Source: Bacillota bacterium
GTDB taxonomy: Bacteria > Bacillota > Clostridia > Oscillospirales > Ethanoligenentaceae
Length of the DNA: 6,764 bases
Assembly: GCA_023391535.1 (NCBI GenBank)
Contig: JAEWAU010000109.1
Span: 1-6,764, forward strand
Reading direction: 5' to 3'
The notes under the pieces are model-generated. The model searched no databases. It was not told where the DNA came from and saw nothing but the letters and a program-made list of their open reading frames with translations. Shown in pieces: positions 1 to 5,606 of the stretch; the first letter of the stretch is position 1, and each line of letters starts with the position of its first letter. The position numbers and the translations under genes are program-made.

Positions 1-145
1 AAGGTTCCTCGAAGTTCCCGCGCAGGCCGAGATAGCCGTTCCCCTGTGAGAAAAGCGTCTCGTGCGCGGCGTTTTCGCGCACGGGCGGCTGCGTTTCGGC
101 GATTTCCCAGCCGTCGCCGCCTAAGGTTTTTTTTTCGTTGTTCAT
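1..145 (-). CDS. GH65 family glycoside phosphorylase/hydrolase, N-terminal fragment (second paralogue, cut by window edge)
   Basis: Only the first 48 codons are visible, starting at the ATG at 145. The segment ETLFSQGNGYLGLRGNFEE (residues about 29-47) closely matches ESLFAQGNGYMGLRASLEE in the complete GH65 gene of this window. This signature lies near the start of the GH65 N-terminal beta-sandwich domain. The opening WEIAE also parallels NWEVEE in the other copy. GH65 enzymes mostly phosphorolyse alpha-glucosidic disaccharides to beta-glucose 1-phosphate; some members are hydrolases. The catalytic part is outside the window, so activity and specificity are unknown. The start codon overlaps the stop of the preceding reading frame as ATGA, which suggests translational coupling in the SemiSWEET operon. 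An AAAGG about 12 nt upstream could serve as ribosome binding site. Codons 4-7 contain a run of nine A (minus strand). The family call is firm and the start is likely. Confidence 0.85.
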   Translation of the reverse strand, partial: MNNEKKTLGGDGWEIAETQPPVRENAAHETLFSQGNGYLGLRGNFEEP

Positions 146-754
146 GGCTGAACCAAACCTTTCTTTCGCGCGGTACGCCGCACACCGCGCCGCGCGCGGC
201 GTAGATGGCGCACTTTCCACCCACGGCGCGCGGGAGCCGGGCGTTGCAGGCGGAACTTCCGCGAACTCCATCCTGTGCCGCGCAGCGCCTCCAGCCCGCG
301 CGCATCCTCCCCCGTGAGCACCGCGGGCAGGGCAAGCTCCGCATGCGGGCCAAGCTCCGCGCCGCCGCACGGGAACACAAAGCGGACTTCCCCCTCCTTC
401 GAGACCTTCAGCTCCCAGTTCCCGGGCCAGCAGACGGCCGCGAACCGGCAGCCGCCCGAAGCGTCGAACAGGAACAGGCAGGGGCTGAAGCCGTGGCTGG
501 AGCGCCCGCCGGCGCTTCCGAAGCAAAGCTCCTGCCCGGGCGCGGAGCCACCGGGGCGTAAATTCGCGCCCCCACTCGCTGCGGAACCCGAGCACGCCCC
601 CGTTTTCCGCGCCCGCGCTAAGCACCGGGAATTCCGCGTCGTACACACGCGCGGGCGTCTCTCCGGTATTTCCCACCCGCGGCCGCACGCAGCGCACGCC
701 GTATTCCGGGAAGTCCTCCTCCGAAACGGAAAACCGGAGCTCATTTCGGCCCAT
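142..754 (-). pseudogene. GH36 alpha-galactosidase N-terminal domain remnant with a +1 frameshift
   Basis: Two reading frames join to make one recognisable protein. From the ATG at 754, 67 residues read like the N-terminal supersandwich of GH36 alpha-galactosidases (EDFPEYGVRC, VGNTGETPAR, GFRSEWGREFTP). The similarity then moves to the next frame at about 552 and continues with GSAGGRSSHGFSPCLFLFD and CWPGNWELKV, up to about position 280. The switch falls at a run of four C (minus strand, 556-553). Removing one C restores a 203-residue product ending at 142. The last 40 or so codons are arginine-rich and look like a wrong frame. GH36 enzymes are usually about 700 residues, and the catalytic (beta/alpha)8 barrel is absent. 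The start is supported by GAAGG 8 nt upstream (763-767) and overlaps the SemiSWEET gene by 14 nt. The frame end overlaps the next gene as ATGA. It could be a true decayed gene, a sequencing error in a short stand-alone domain, or both. The GH36 assignment rests on motif memory, not on a search. Confidence 0.6.
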
Positions 755-1046
755 CCGCGGCGCCTTCTTTCCTATTCTTTTTTCGCGCGGCGAAAACGTC
801 GCGGAGCTTATGCCCCAGAATCACCCCGCCGAACACGATGCACACGGCGTTGGACCAGACGATTGGGATATTGTGCAGCGCGAGGCCGTAGCAGAACCAC
901 AGCACGACCGAAAGAACAAAAATCGCGTACGTGAGCAGCGAGATGCTCTGCGTATCCCGGCTGCGCACGACATAAACCGCCTGCGGCAGAAAAGCGACGG
1001 TGCTCAGCACCGACGCCGCATAGCCGGCCACACTGGTCCACATCAT
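741..1046 (-). CDS. SemiSWEET family sugar transporter (MtN3/PQ-loop)
   Basis: This gene encodes a 101-residue membrane protein, the usual SemiSWEET size (about 85-100). Three hydrophobic helices are visible at about residues 6-26, 36-57 and 63-81, followed by a lysine/arginine-rich cytoplasmic tail. Family hallmarks are the PQ motif FLPQ (19-22), DTQSISLLTY (31-40) with the conserved SIS turn, LWFCYG (49-54), and a third helix with Trp64 and Asn66. In characterised SemiSWEETs a Trp and an Asn line the sugar pocket. Two such three-helix units dimerise to form a bidirectional sugar uniporter. The start at 1046 is chosen because GGAGG lies 6 nt upstream; a second ATG follows directly at 1043. 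It is the first gene of a unit that continues into the GH36-like remnant and a GH65 gene, so it probably moves a sugar that feeds or leaves phosphorolysis. The transported sugar cannot be deduced. An open frame runs upstream through the lacI antisense strand but is not part of the protein. Confidence 0.88.
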   Translation of the reverse strand: MMWTSVAGYAASVLSTVAFLPQAVYVVRSRDTQSISLLTYAIFVLSVVLWFCYGLALHNIPIVWSNAVCIVFGGVILGHKLRDVFAARKKNRKEGAADGPK

Positions 1047-1063
1047 AAAATTCCTCCGAAAGG

Positions 1064-1088
1064 GCGGCCGCCGATGCTTCCCGGCCGC
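1064..1088 (-). other. Stem-loop in the SemiSWEET mRNA leader
   Basis: GCGGCCG (1064-1070) and CGGCCGC (1082-1088) form a perfect 7-bp GC stem with an 11-nt loop. In the minus-strand transcript it ends 6 nt before the GGAGG ribosome binding site at 1053-1057. It has no following U-run, so it is not a standard terminator. A role in mRNA stability or initiation control is possible but unproven. Confidence 0.4.
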
Positions 1089-1115
1089 TTTTGCACACTC
1101 TCGCCCATTTTCCAC

Positions 1116-1127
1116 GAAAACGTTTTC
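1116..1127. promoter_or_regulatory. Operator palindrome GAAAACGTTTTC (LacI/CcpA type)
   Basis: This is a perfect 12-bp palindrome with a central CG, the form bound by LacI-family dimers, whose hinge helices insert into the central CpG step. It sits immediately downstream of the minus-strand TACAAT box and would cover the transcription start of the SemiSWEET unit, which fits a repressor site. The adjacent lacI-family gene is the natural candidate ligand. With one flanking base on each side (CGAAAACGTTTTCT) it also differs from a cre site, TGAAAACGTTTTCA, only at the two outermost bases, so CcpA binding is an alternative. Confidence 0.7.
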
Positions 1128-1132
1128 TAAAT

Positions 1133-1138
1133 ATTGTA
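1133..1138 (-). promoter_or_regulatory. Predicted -10 box of the SemiSWEET-GH65 unit
   Basis: The minus strand reads TACAAT here, one mismatch from TATAAT. It predicts a start near 1126 and an 80-nt leader before the SemiSWEET ATG. No convincing -35 hexamer is visible at 16-18 nt spacing (about 1155-1161 holds GC-rich sequence), so the promoter may be weak or activator-dependent. The operator palindrome at 1116-1127 overlaps the predicted start. Confidence 0.5.
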
Positions 1139-1154
1139 GGATTGCGCACCGGAA

Positions 1155-1167
1155 CCTGCCGCGCAGG
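1155..1167. repeat. Inverted repeat CCTGC-CGC-GCAGG between the divergent promoters
   Basis: Two perfect 5-bp arms are separated by 3 nt, located where the -35 region of the minus-strand promoter would lie and about 25 bp upstream of the lacI -10 box. The position fits a second regulator site, but a short GC-rich repeat could also arise by chance in this genome. Confidence 0.3.
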
Positions 1168-1189
1168 CCTATCTCAATTTTTTGTTTTA

Positions 1190-1198
1190 TGCTACAAT
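1190..1198 (+). promoter_or_regulatory. Predicted extended -10 promoter of the lacI-family gene
   Basis: TGCTACAAT matches the extended -10 form TGnTATAAT with one mismatch, in an AT-rich stretch. Transcription would start near 1205 and give a leader of about 30 nt. The region expected for a -35 box (1169-1176) has no good match, in keeping with extended -10 promoters. The palindrome at 1116-1127 lies over 60 bp upstream of this box, so strong autorepression through it is not expected. Confidence 0.55.
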
Positions 1199-1235
1199 AG
1201 AATTTGTATAAAAAAACCGAGAAGGTGTCAAATCG

Positions 1236-2270
1236 ATGGTTACCATCAAGGATGTGGCCCGGATGGCGGGCGTATCGCCCTCCACGGTCTCCAAGGTCCT
1301 GAACGGTTATACGGATATCAGCCCCGAAACCAAGGAAAACGTTCTGCGGGTGGTGGGGGAAACCCGGTTTATCCCGAATACCAGCGCGCGGCGGCTCGTG
1401 CAGAAAAAGAGCCGCACCATCGGGTTCGTCATGCACGGCTTGGAAATGACGAATCCGAGCGACGCCATGCAGATGCAGCTGCTCAAAGGCGCGCTGCTGT
1501 GCGCGCAGTCCACGCCCTACGACCTTGTGTTCATCCCCACCACCGCGTACATCCAGCAGGAGCGCTCCTACGACCAGCTCTGCCGCGGAAACAACCTTGC
1601 GGGGACGATCCTCAGCGGTCTGCAGAACGACGACCGGTACTATCAGGAGGCCGGAGCCAGCAGCCTGCCCTGCGTGACCATCGACTTCTCGCTCGAGGGC
1701 AAACGCGGCTCCAGTGTATTGATCGACAACCTTGAGGCCGCGCGGTGCGCCGTGGATTACCTCATCGAGCAGAACCACCGGGAGATCGGCCTCATGGGCG
1801 GCAAGGAGAAGGATGGCAAGGAGAACACCGCCGTGGGCCTGGAGCGCTACTGCGGCTACTGCCAGTCTCTCATCGACCACGGCATCCCGCTCCACCGCGA
1901 ATATGTGGTGCACGGCGAATTCAGCGAATCCATCGCCTACGAGCAGGCAAAGGCGCTGCTGCAGCGCCAGCCGCAGATCACGGCGCTCTTCTGCGTGAGC
2001 GACATCATGGCCCTCGGCGTCTACCACGCGGCCGAGGAGCTCGGCAAACGCATTCCCGAAGATCTCTCCATCGTGGCGTTTGACGATTTCCCTCTCGCGC
2101 CCTACGTGCATCCGGCCCTCACCACCGTGCGCCAGCATTTCGACAGCGTCGGCTCCAAGGCCGTGAAGCTCCTCATCGCGCTCATCGAAAAGGATTCCCG
2201 GATGACCGGGCCGGTGTACAGCACCTACGAGCTCATTCTGCGCGACAGCGTGCGGCGGCTCGCGCGGTAA
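1236..2270 (+). CDS. LacI-family transcriptional regulator
   Basis: This 344-residue protein has full family length. The N-terminal helix-turn-helix occupies residues 3-22 (TIKDVARMAGVSPSTVSKVL), followed by NGYTDISPETKENV. The hinge helix is near 47-57 (PNTSARRLVQK), with Leu54 at the position that wedges into the operator centre. From about residue 61 a periplasmic-binding-protein-like effector domain runs to the end. Its typical late motif is FDDFPLAPYVHPALTTVRQ (about 289-307). GAAGG at 1221-1225 precedes the ATG by 10 nt. The gene is divergent from the SemiSWEET-GH65 unit and convergent with the transporter-GH65 unit, so it most likely controls one or both in response to a sugar or sugar phosphate. 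A matching CG-centred palindrome lies at the divergent promoter. The effector cannot be predicted. A strong terminator follows. Confidence 0.95.
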   Translation: MVTIKDVARMAGVSPSTVSKVLNGYTDISPETKENVLRVVGETRFIPNTSARRLVQKKSRTIGFVMHGLEMTNPSDAMQMQLLKGALLCAQSTPYDLVFIPTTAYIQQERSYDQLCRGNNLAGTILSGLQNDDRYYQEAGASSLPCVTIDFSLEGKRGSSVLIDNLEAARCAVDYLIEQNHREIGLMGGKEKDGKENTAVGLERYCGYCQSLIDHGIPLHREYVVHGEFSESIAYEQAKALLQRQPQITALFCVSDIMALGVYHAAEELGKRIPEDLSIVAFDDFPLAPYVHPALTTVRQHFDSVGSKAVKLLIALIEKDSRMTGPVYSTYELILRDSVRRLAR

Positions 2271-2285
2271 GCGCCGGAACGGCGC
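2271..2285. other. Short hairpin directly after the lacI-family stop codon
   Basis: GCGCCG-GAA-CGGCGC forms a perfect 6-bp stem with a 3-nt loop, starting at the first base after TAA. There is no adjacent T-run on either strand. It may protect the 3' end, or help end read-through coming from the opposite strand. Confidence 0.4.
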
Positions 2286-2297
2286 GTACGAATATGC

Positions 2298-2345
2298 GGG
2301 CGGCAGCATCCGAAACCCAAGGTTTCCGTATGGTGCCGCCCTTTT
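2298..2345 (+). terminator. Rho-independent terminator of the lacI-family gene (possibly bidirectional)
   Basis: The arms at 2298-2317 and 2321-2341 pair over almost their full length. The base is a perfect GGGCGGCA/TGCCGCCC stem, a few mismatches lie in the middle, and AAACC/GGTTT closes a CAA loop. TTTT follows at 2342-2345 on the plus strand. It lies between two convergent genes, 27 nt past the lacI stop and 17 nt past the GH65 stop. On the minus strand no T-run follows, so termination in that direction would be weaker. Confidence 0.8.
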
Positions 2346-2357
2346 CCTGCCCGGCCG

Positions 2358-4703
2358 TTACCCGAGCGGGCGTGTGCACGAGCTGCCCGCCTCGATGCGC
2401 ACCGGTTCGGAGCAAAGCAGCAGCTCCACGGCTTCGGGGCCGTTGTTTCGCACCGTGAGCGTTTCGCGCGTAACGGCGCACGCAAGCCGCGTTCCGCGAT
2501 ACCGCAGCGGGAACCGCATGCCATTCCACTGCCGCGGCAGGCGCGGACGGATGCAAAGCGTATCCTCCTCCATGCTCACGCCGCCGAAGCCCAGCACCGC
2601 GTCCTGCCAGATCCCGCCCATCGAAGCGGCGTGGATGCCGGCGTCGGAGCTGCGCAGGTTCGGGCCGAGATCGACGGCGCAGGCCTTTTGGAACAGCCCG
2701 TAGGCCTCCTCGCCAAGCCCGATGCGCGCGGCGGCGAGGCTGTGGGACGCAAAGCTCAGCGAGGAATCGTGCAGCGTGCGGGCCTCGTAGTAGGCGTAAC
2801 TGCCGCGCTCCACCGCCTCGCCGAACCGCCCCGGGAACTGGTTGAGCAGCAGCACCACGTCCGCCTGCTTCGTCACCCGGATGGCGTCGATCTCTTCAAT
2901 ATTGTAATCGTTATAGATCGTCCCCACCGCGGAGGCGTTCTTGTAGGGGGCAAGGTCGATCTCCCGCAGCGAAAGGTAGGTGTCGTCCTGCGGGATGACG
3001 CCGTCCTCCCCGGGCGCGGGCAGGTAGAAGCGGCTGCGCACCTCCCGCAGCTTTTCCGCAAGGGCCGGCAGGTTAAACTGCCCCGAAAGGCGGGCATACA
3101 GCGCCGGCTCCTCCGCGCGCAGCTTCCGCTCGGCCTCCAGGGCCAGCTCCAGGTTGCGGCAGGCCATGTAGTTGGTGTAGGCGTTGTTGTTCACATGCTC
3201 CTTGTATTCGTCGGGGCCGATCACGTCGCGCAGCTCATAACGCTCCTTTTCCGCGTTCCACTCGGCCCGGCTCGCCCAGAACTGCGCCGTGCCGAACAAA
3301 AGCTCGTAGCCGCAGCGATCCATGAAATCGCGGTCGCCCGTCACGCGGAAATACTGGTCCACCGCAAAGGCGATATCCGCCGTGATGTGGATTTCGATCA
3401 GACCCGTGAGAATCTTCATCGCCTTGCCGGTGCGCACGTCCGCGGCGCCCCACAGCGGCGTCGCCTCGCTGTCGTCCACCCAGGCGGATTCCCATGGGAA
3501 CATCATGCCCTCGCAGCCGTTCTCCTTCGCCTTGCGCCGCGCCGCGCCGCGGCAGAGGTAGCGGTATTCGAGCAGGCGGCGCGCGTCCTCCGGCCGGGTG
3601 TAGAGGAAGAACGGCAGCAGGAAGGTTTCGGTATCCCAGAACGAATGCCCCTTGTACCCTTCTCCGCTCATCGCCTTTGCGCCGATGCCGAGGCGGCTGT
3701 CGCCCCCGCCGTACATGATGCGCATGTGGTAGAGCGCCGTGCGCACGGCGAGCTGGTCGAAGCCCGGCCCGTCCAGAACGATGCCGTCCTCCTCCCAGAA
3801 CGCCGCCCAGGCGCGCTCATTTTCGGCCTCCAGCCCCGCGTAGCCCAAAGCGTCCGCCGCGCGCACCGCCGCAAGGCCGCGCCGCGCCGGCGTATCCTCC
3901 GGTTCTTCGGGAAGAGGCAGGTCCCGCGAGGTGCACACCGAGGAGATTTTCTCAAACGCGAGCGTTTCGCCCTCCGGCACCCCGGCGGAGAATTGCGCCA
4001 GAAGCTGCCGCCGCTCGATGACCGGGAACGGCGCCTGTTCCACGGGTTTTCCGTTTTGAAACAGCCGGTGCACGGTGTGCACCGCCGTTTCCACGCCCGA
4101 GCGCAGCGTTTTCTGAACCGACTGCAACACGCGGCCTTCCAGAAAACGCTTTTCGCCCTCCGAAAAATGCTGCGTGCCGGTGTTGGATACGCGCGCGTCG
4201 ATACCGCTTTCGATTTCCACGCGAAGCGCGCGCCCGAGCGGCGTAAGCTCCATGCGCTGCGCCGCGATGTGCCGCCGCGGCAGCGAAACCAGGCGCGCAA
4301 ACCGCAGCTTCACGGCGTTCCCGCCCGGCGAGACCCATTCCGCTTCGCGCGTAAGCTCCCCCGTTTTGAGGTTGAGCTTCCGGGAGCATGCGCGCACCGT
4401 GCCGCTGTCGAGCCGGAACCGCTCGCCGTTTATACGCACGGTGATGCGCGCGATATCCGGCAGGTTGGCGAGCTCCGTAACCTCCTGCCCGTCGAAATCG
4501 TCGAACGTGCCGTTCACGAACCAATCCCGCGTCTCGCCCACATAGGATTCCTCGAGCGAGGCGCGAAGGCCCATATATCCGTTTCCCTGGGCAAACAGCG
4601 ATTCGCCCTTGCCGAGGGTACGGTCGTCAAAGCCGGATTCCTCCACTTCCCAGTTGGAAAGCGGGCCGGTTCCGGCGTCATAATTCATCCTGTTCAAGTG
4701 CAT
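2358..4703 (-). CDS. GH65 family disaccharide phosphorylase (kojibiose/nigerose/maltose-type; exact substrate unresolved)
   Basis: This 781-residue protein has the normal GH65 length (about 750-800). Order of domains: N-terminal beta-sandwich (about 15-260) with ESLFAQGNGYMGLRASLEE; an (alpha/alpha)6 barrel (about 300-700) with GHSFWDTETFLLPFFLYTRP (352-371), MFPWESA, the catalytic-acid motif VIGPDEYKEHVNNNAYTNY with Glu499, TKQADVVLLL (Lys612-Gln613), HDSSLS (645-650, phosphate region) and GIHAASMGGIWQD (689-701); and a short C-terminal beta domain. In GH65 phosphorylases, phosphate attacks the alpha-glucosidic bond, giving beta-glucose 1-phosphate with inversion. No signal peptide is seen, so it acts in the cytoplasm, downstream of the ABC permeases encoded just before it. 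The start at 4703 is preferred because AGGA lies 8 nt upstream and conserved sequence begins about there. An in-frame ATG at 4757 overlaps the permease stop (TGATG) and would add 18 residues. Family is certain; kojibiose, nigerose, maltose, trehalose or glucosyl-rhamnose specificity is open. Confidence 0.93.
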   Translation of the reverse strand: MHLNRMNYDAGTGPLSNWEVEESGFDDRTLGKGESLFAQGNGYMGLRASLEESYVGETRDWFVNGTFDDFDGQEVTELANLPDIARITVRINGERFRLDSGTVRACSRKLNLKTGELTREAEWVSPGGNAVKLRFARLVSLPRRHIAAQRMELTPLGRALRVEIESGIDARVSNTGTQHFSEGEKRFLEGRVLQSVQKTLRSGVETAVHTVHRLFQNGKPVEQAPFPVIERRQLLAQFSAGVPEGETLAFEKISSVCTSRDLPLPEEPEDTPARRGLAAVRAADALGYAGLEAENERAWAAFWEEDGIVLDGPGFDQLAVRTALYHMRIMYGGGDSRLGIGAKAMSGEGYKGHSFWDTETFLLPFFLYTRPEDARRLLEYRYLCRGAARRKAKENGCEGMMFPWESAWVDDSEATPLWGAADVRTGKAMKILTGLIEIHITADIAFAVDQYFRVTGDRDFMDRCGYELLFGTAQFWASRAEWNAEKERYELRDVIGPDEYKEHVNNNAYTNYMACRNLELALEAERKLRAEEPALYARLSGQFNLPALAEKLREVRSRFYLPAPGEDGVIPQDDTYLSLREIDLAPYKNASAVGTIYNDYNIEEIDAIRVTKQADVVLLLNQFPGRFGEAVERGSYAYYEARTLHDSSLSFASHSLAAARIGLGEEAYGLFQKACAVDLGPNLRSSDAGIHAASMGGIWQDAVLGFGGVSMEEDTLCIRPRLPRQWNGMRFPLRYRGTRLACAVTRETLTVRNNGPEAVELLLCSEPVRIEAGSSCTRPLG

Positions 4704-4711
4704 AATCTCCG

Positions 4712-4715
4712 TCCT
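4712..4715 (-). promoter_or_regulatory. Ribosome binding site AGGA deciding the GH65 start
   Basis: The minus strand reads AGGACGGAGATT before the ATG at 4703, placing AGGA 8 nt and GGAG 3 nt from the start. The upstream ATG at 4757 has only AAAGG very close to it (about 3 nt spacing), and an ATG at 4688 has only an adjacent ACAGG. This favours 4703, though reinitiation at 4757 through the TGATG overlap cannot be excluded. Confidence 0.5.
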
Positions 4716-4756
4716 AATGGTTTTCCACAGGCCGCGAATTGGTTCCAGATTTCCCA

Positions 4757-5590
4757 TCAGCCTTTAATGCCGGAGGATGTCAGGCTGCTTGTCACCTGGT
4801 CCTGTGCGAACGCATAAATCAATATGCCCGGCAGGATCGCCATTGTCAATGCTGCAAACATGTTTGTATAATTATACGAATAGGTTTCGTTAAAGGACGC
4901 CAGCGCCACCGGCAGTGTGCGATTGATCGGCGTCGAGGTAAGAAGCATGGCAAAGAAGTATTCGTTCCAGTTCGACAAAAACATCAGGATACCGGCCGTA
5001 GCCATACCGCCCTTTGCCATGGGCAGGTTAATGGACAGAAAAGTTCGTATAAAACCGGAGCCTTCCATCCATGCCGCTTCGCTGAAATCCTTGGGGATTG
5101 ACATAAACGTGTTTTTCAGAATGAAAAGGGACATCGCCATTCCTGCTGCGAGATAGACCAGAACCAGCGCCGTTTTCGTATCGTACAGGTTGAGCTTGAT
5201 GATCAGGGAGAAAATCGGCTGCGCTTTGCTTTGGCTGGGTACAAGCAATGTGATGACAAAAAGTGAATAAATCAGGTTTTTGCCTCTGAACTCGTATTTT
5301 GCAATCACGTAAGCCGCCATCGCGTAAACCAGCAGCGAAATAACGGTGGAAATCGTGGCCACCAGCAGCGAATTGAACGTGAAAAGCAGAAAATTCGTCT
5401 GCTTGAAAACCGCCTGATATGCCGAAAAGCCGATGCTCTTCGGCAGCGAAAACGGATTGGAAAGAATCTGCGCATTGGTCTTGAACGACGAGATTATAAC
5501 CCATACAATCGGAAAAACGGAAATCACGACCGTGAAAAGAAGGACGCCATATCCCAAAACGGTTAAGACGATTTTTTTGACCTCATTCAT
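4757..5590 (-). CDS. Carbohydrate ABC transporter permease, MalG type (second permease)
   Basis: This 277-residue inner-membrane protein has typical MalG/LacG length and about six hydrophobic helices, the first at about residues 7-33. The EAA loop that docks on the ATPase is visible at 171-190, EAAWMEGSG...INLP. Further hallmarks are SNWNEYFFA (206-214) and the C-terminal tail SSGIKG, which resembles the common GxxKG ending of MalG-like permeases. It would pair with the MalF-type permease encoded 16 nt upstream to form the sugar channel. No ATPase gene is visible; many Firmicutes use a shared MsmK/UgpC-type ATPase from elsewhere. A purine-rich GAGGGGG lies 11 nt before the ATG. The stop overlaps the alternative GH65 start as TGATG, indicating one transcript and probable coupling. 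Base composition is lower in GC than the GH65 gene that follows. Confidence 0.93.
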   Translation of the reverse strand: MNEVKKIVLTVLGYGVLLFTVVISVFPIVWVIISSFKTNAQILSNPFSLPKSIGFSAYQAVFKQTNFLLFTFNSLLVATISTVISLLVYAMAAYVIAKYEFRGKNLIYSLFVITLLVPSQSKAQPIFSLIIKLNLYDTKTALVLVYLAAGMAMSLFILKNTFMSIPKDFSEAAWMEGSGFIRTFLSINLPMAKGGMATAGILMFLSNWNEYFFAMLLTSTPINRTLPVALASFNETYSYNYTNMFAALTMAILPGILIYAFAQDQVTSSLTSSGIKG

Positions 5591-5606
5591 AAACGCCGCG
5601 TCCCCC

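Noticed and set aside
275..934. 219-codon open frame on the plus strand
   Set aside because: It is Arg/Pro/Ala-rich and antisense to the GH36-like and SemiSWEET sequences, with no convincing motif.
1047..2309. N-terminal extension of the SemiSWEET frame to 522 codons
   Set aside because: The extra part is antisense to the LacI-family gene and crosses the promoter region. The ATG at 1046 has a GGAGG at ideal spacing and gives a normal SemiSWEET length.
4142..4154. GAAAACGCTTTTC, resembling the operator palindrome
   Set aside because: It lies deep within the GH65 coding region, has a 3-nt centre instead of the CG step, and has no nearby promoter. Probably chance.
2631..4817. 728-codon open frame on the plus strand
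   Set aside because: It lies antisense to a clear GH65 gene with all catalytic motifs. Its product is rich in Arg, His and Val with no family motif, as expected for a shadow frame in high-GC sequence.
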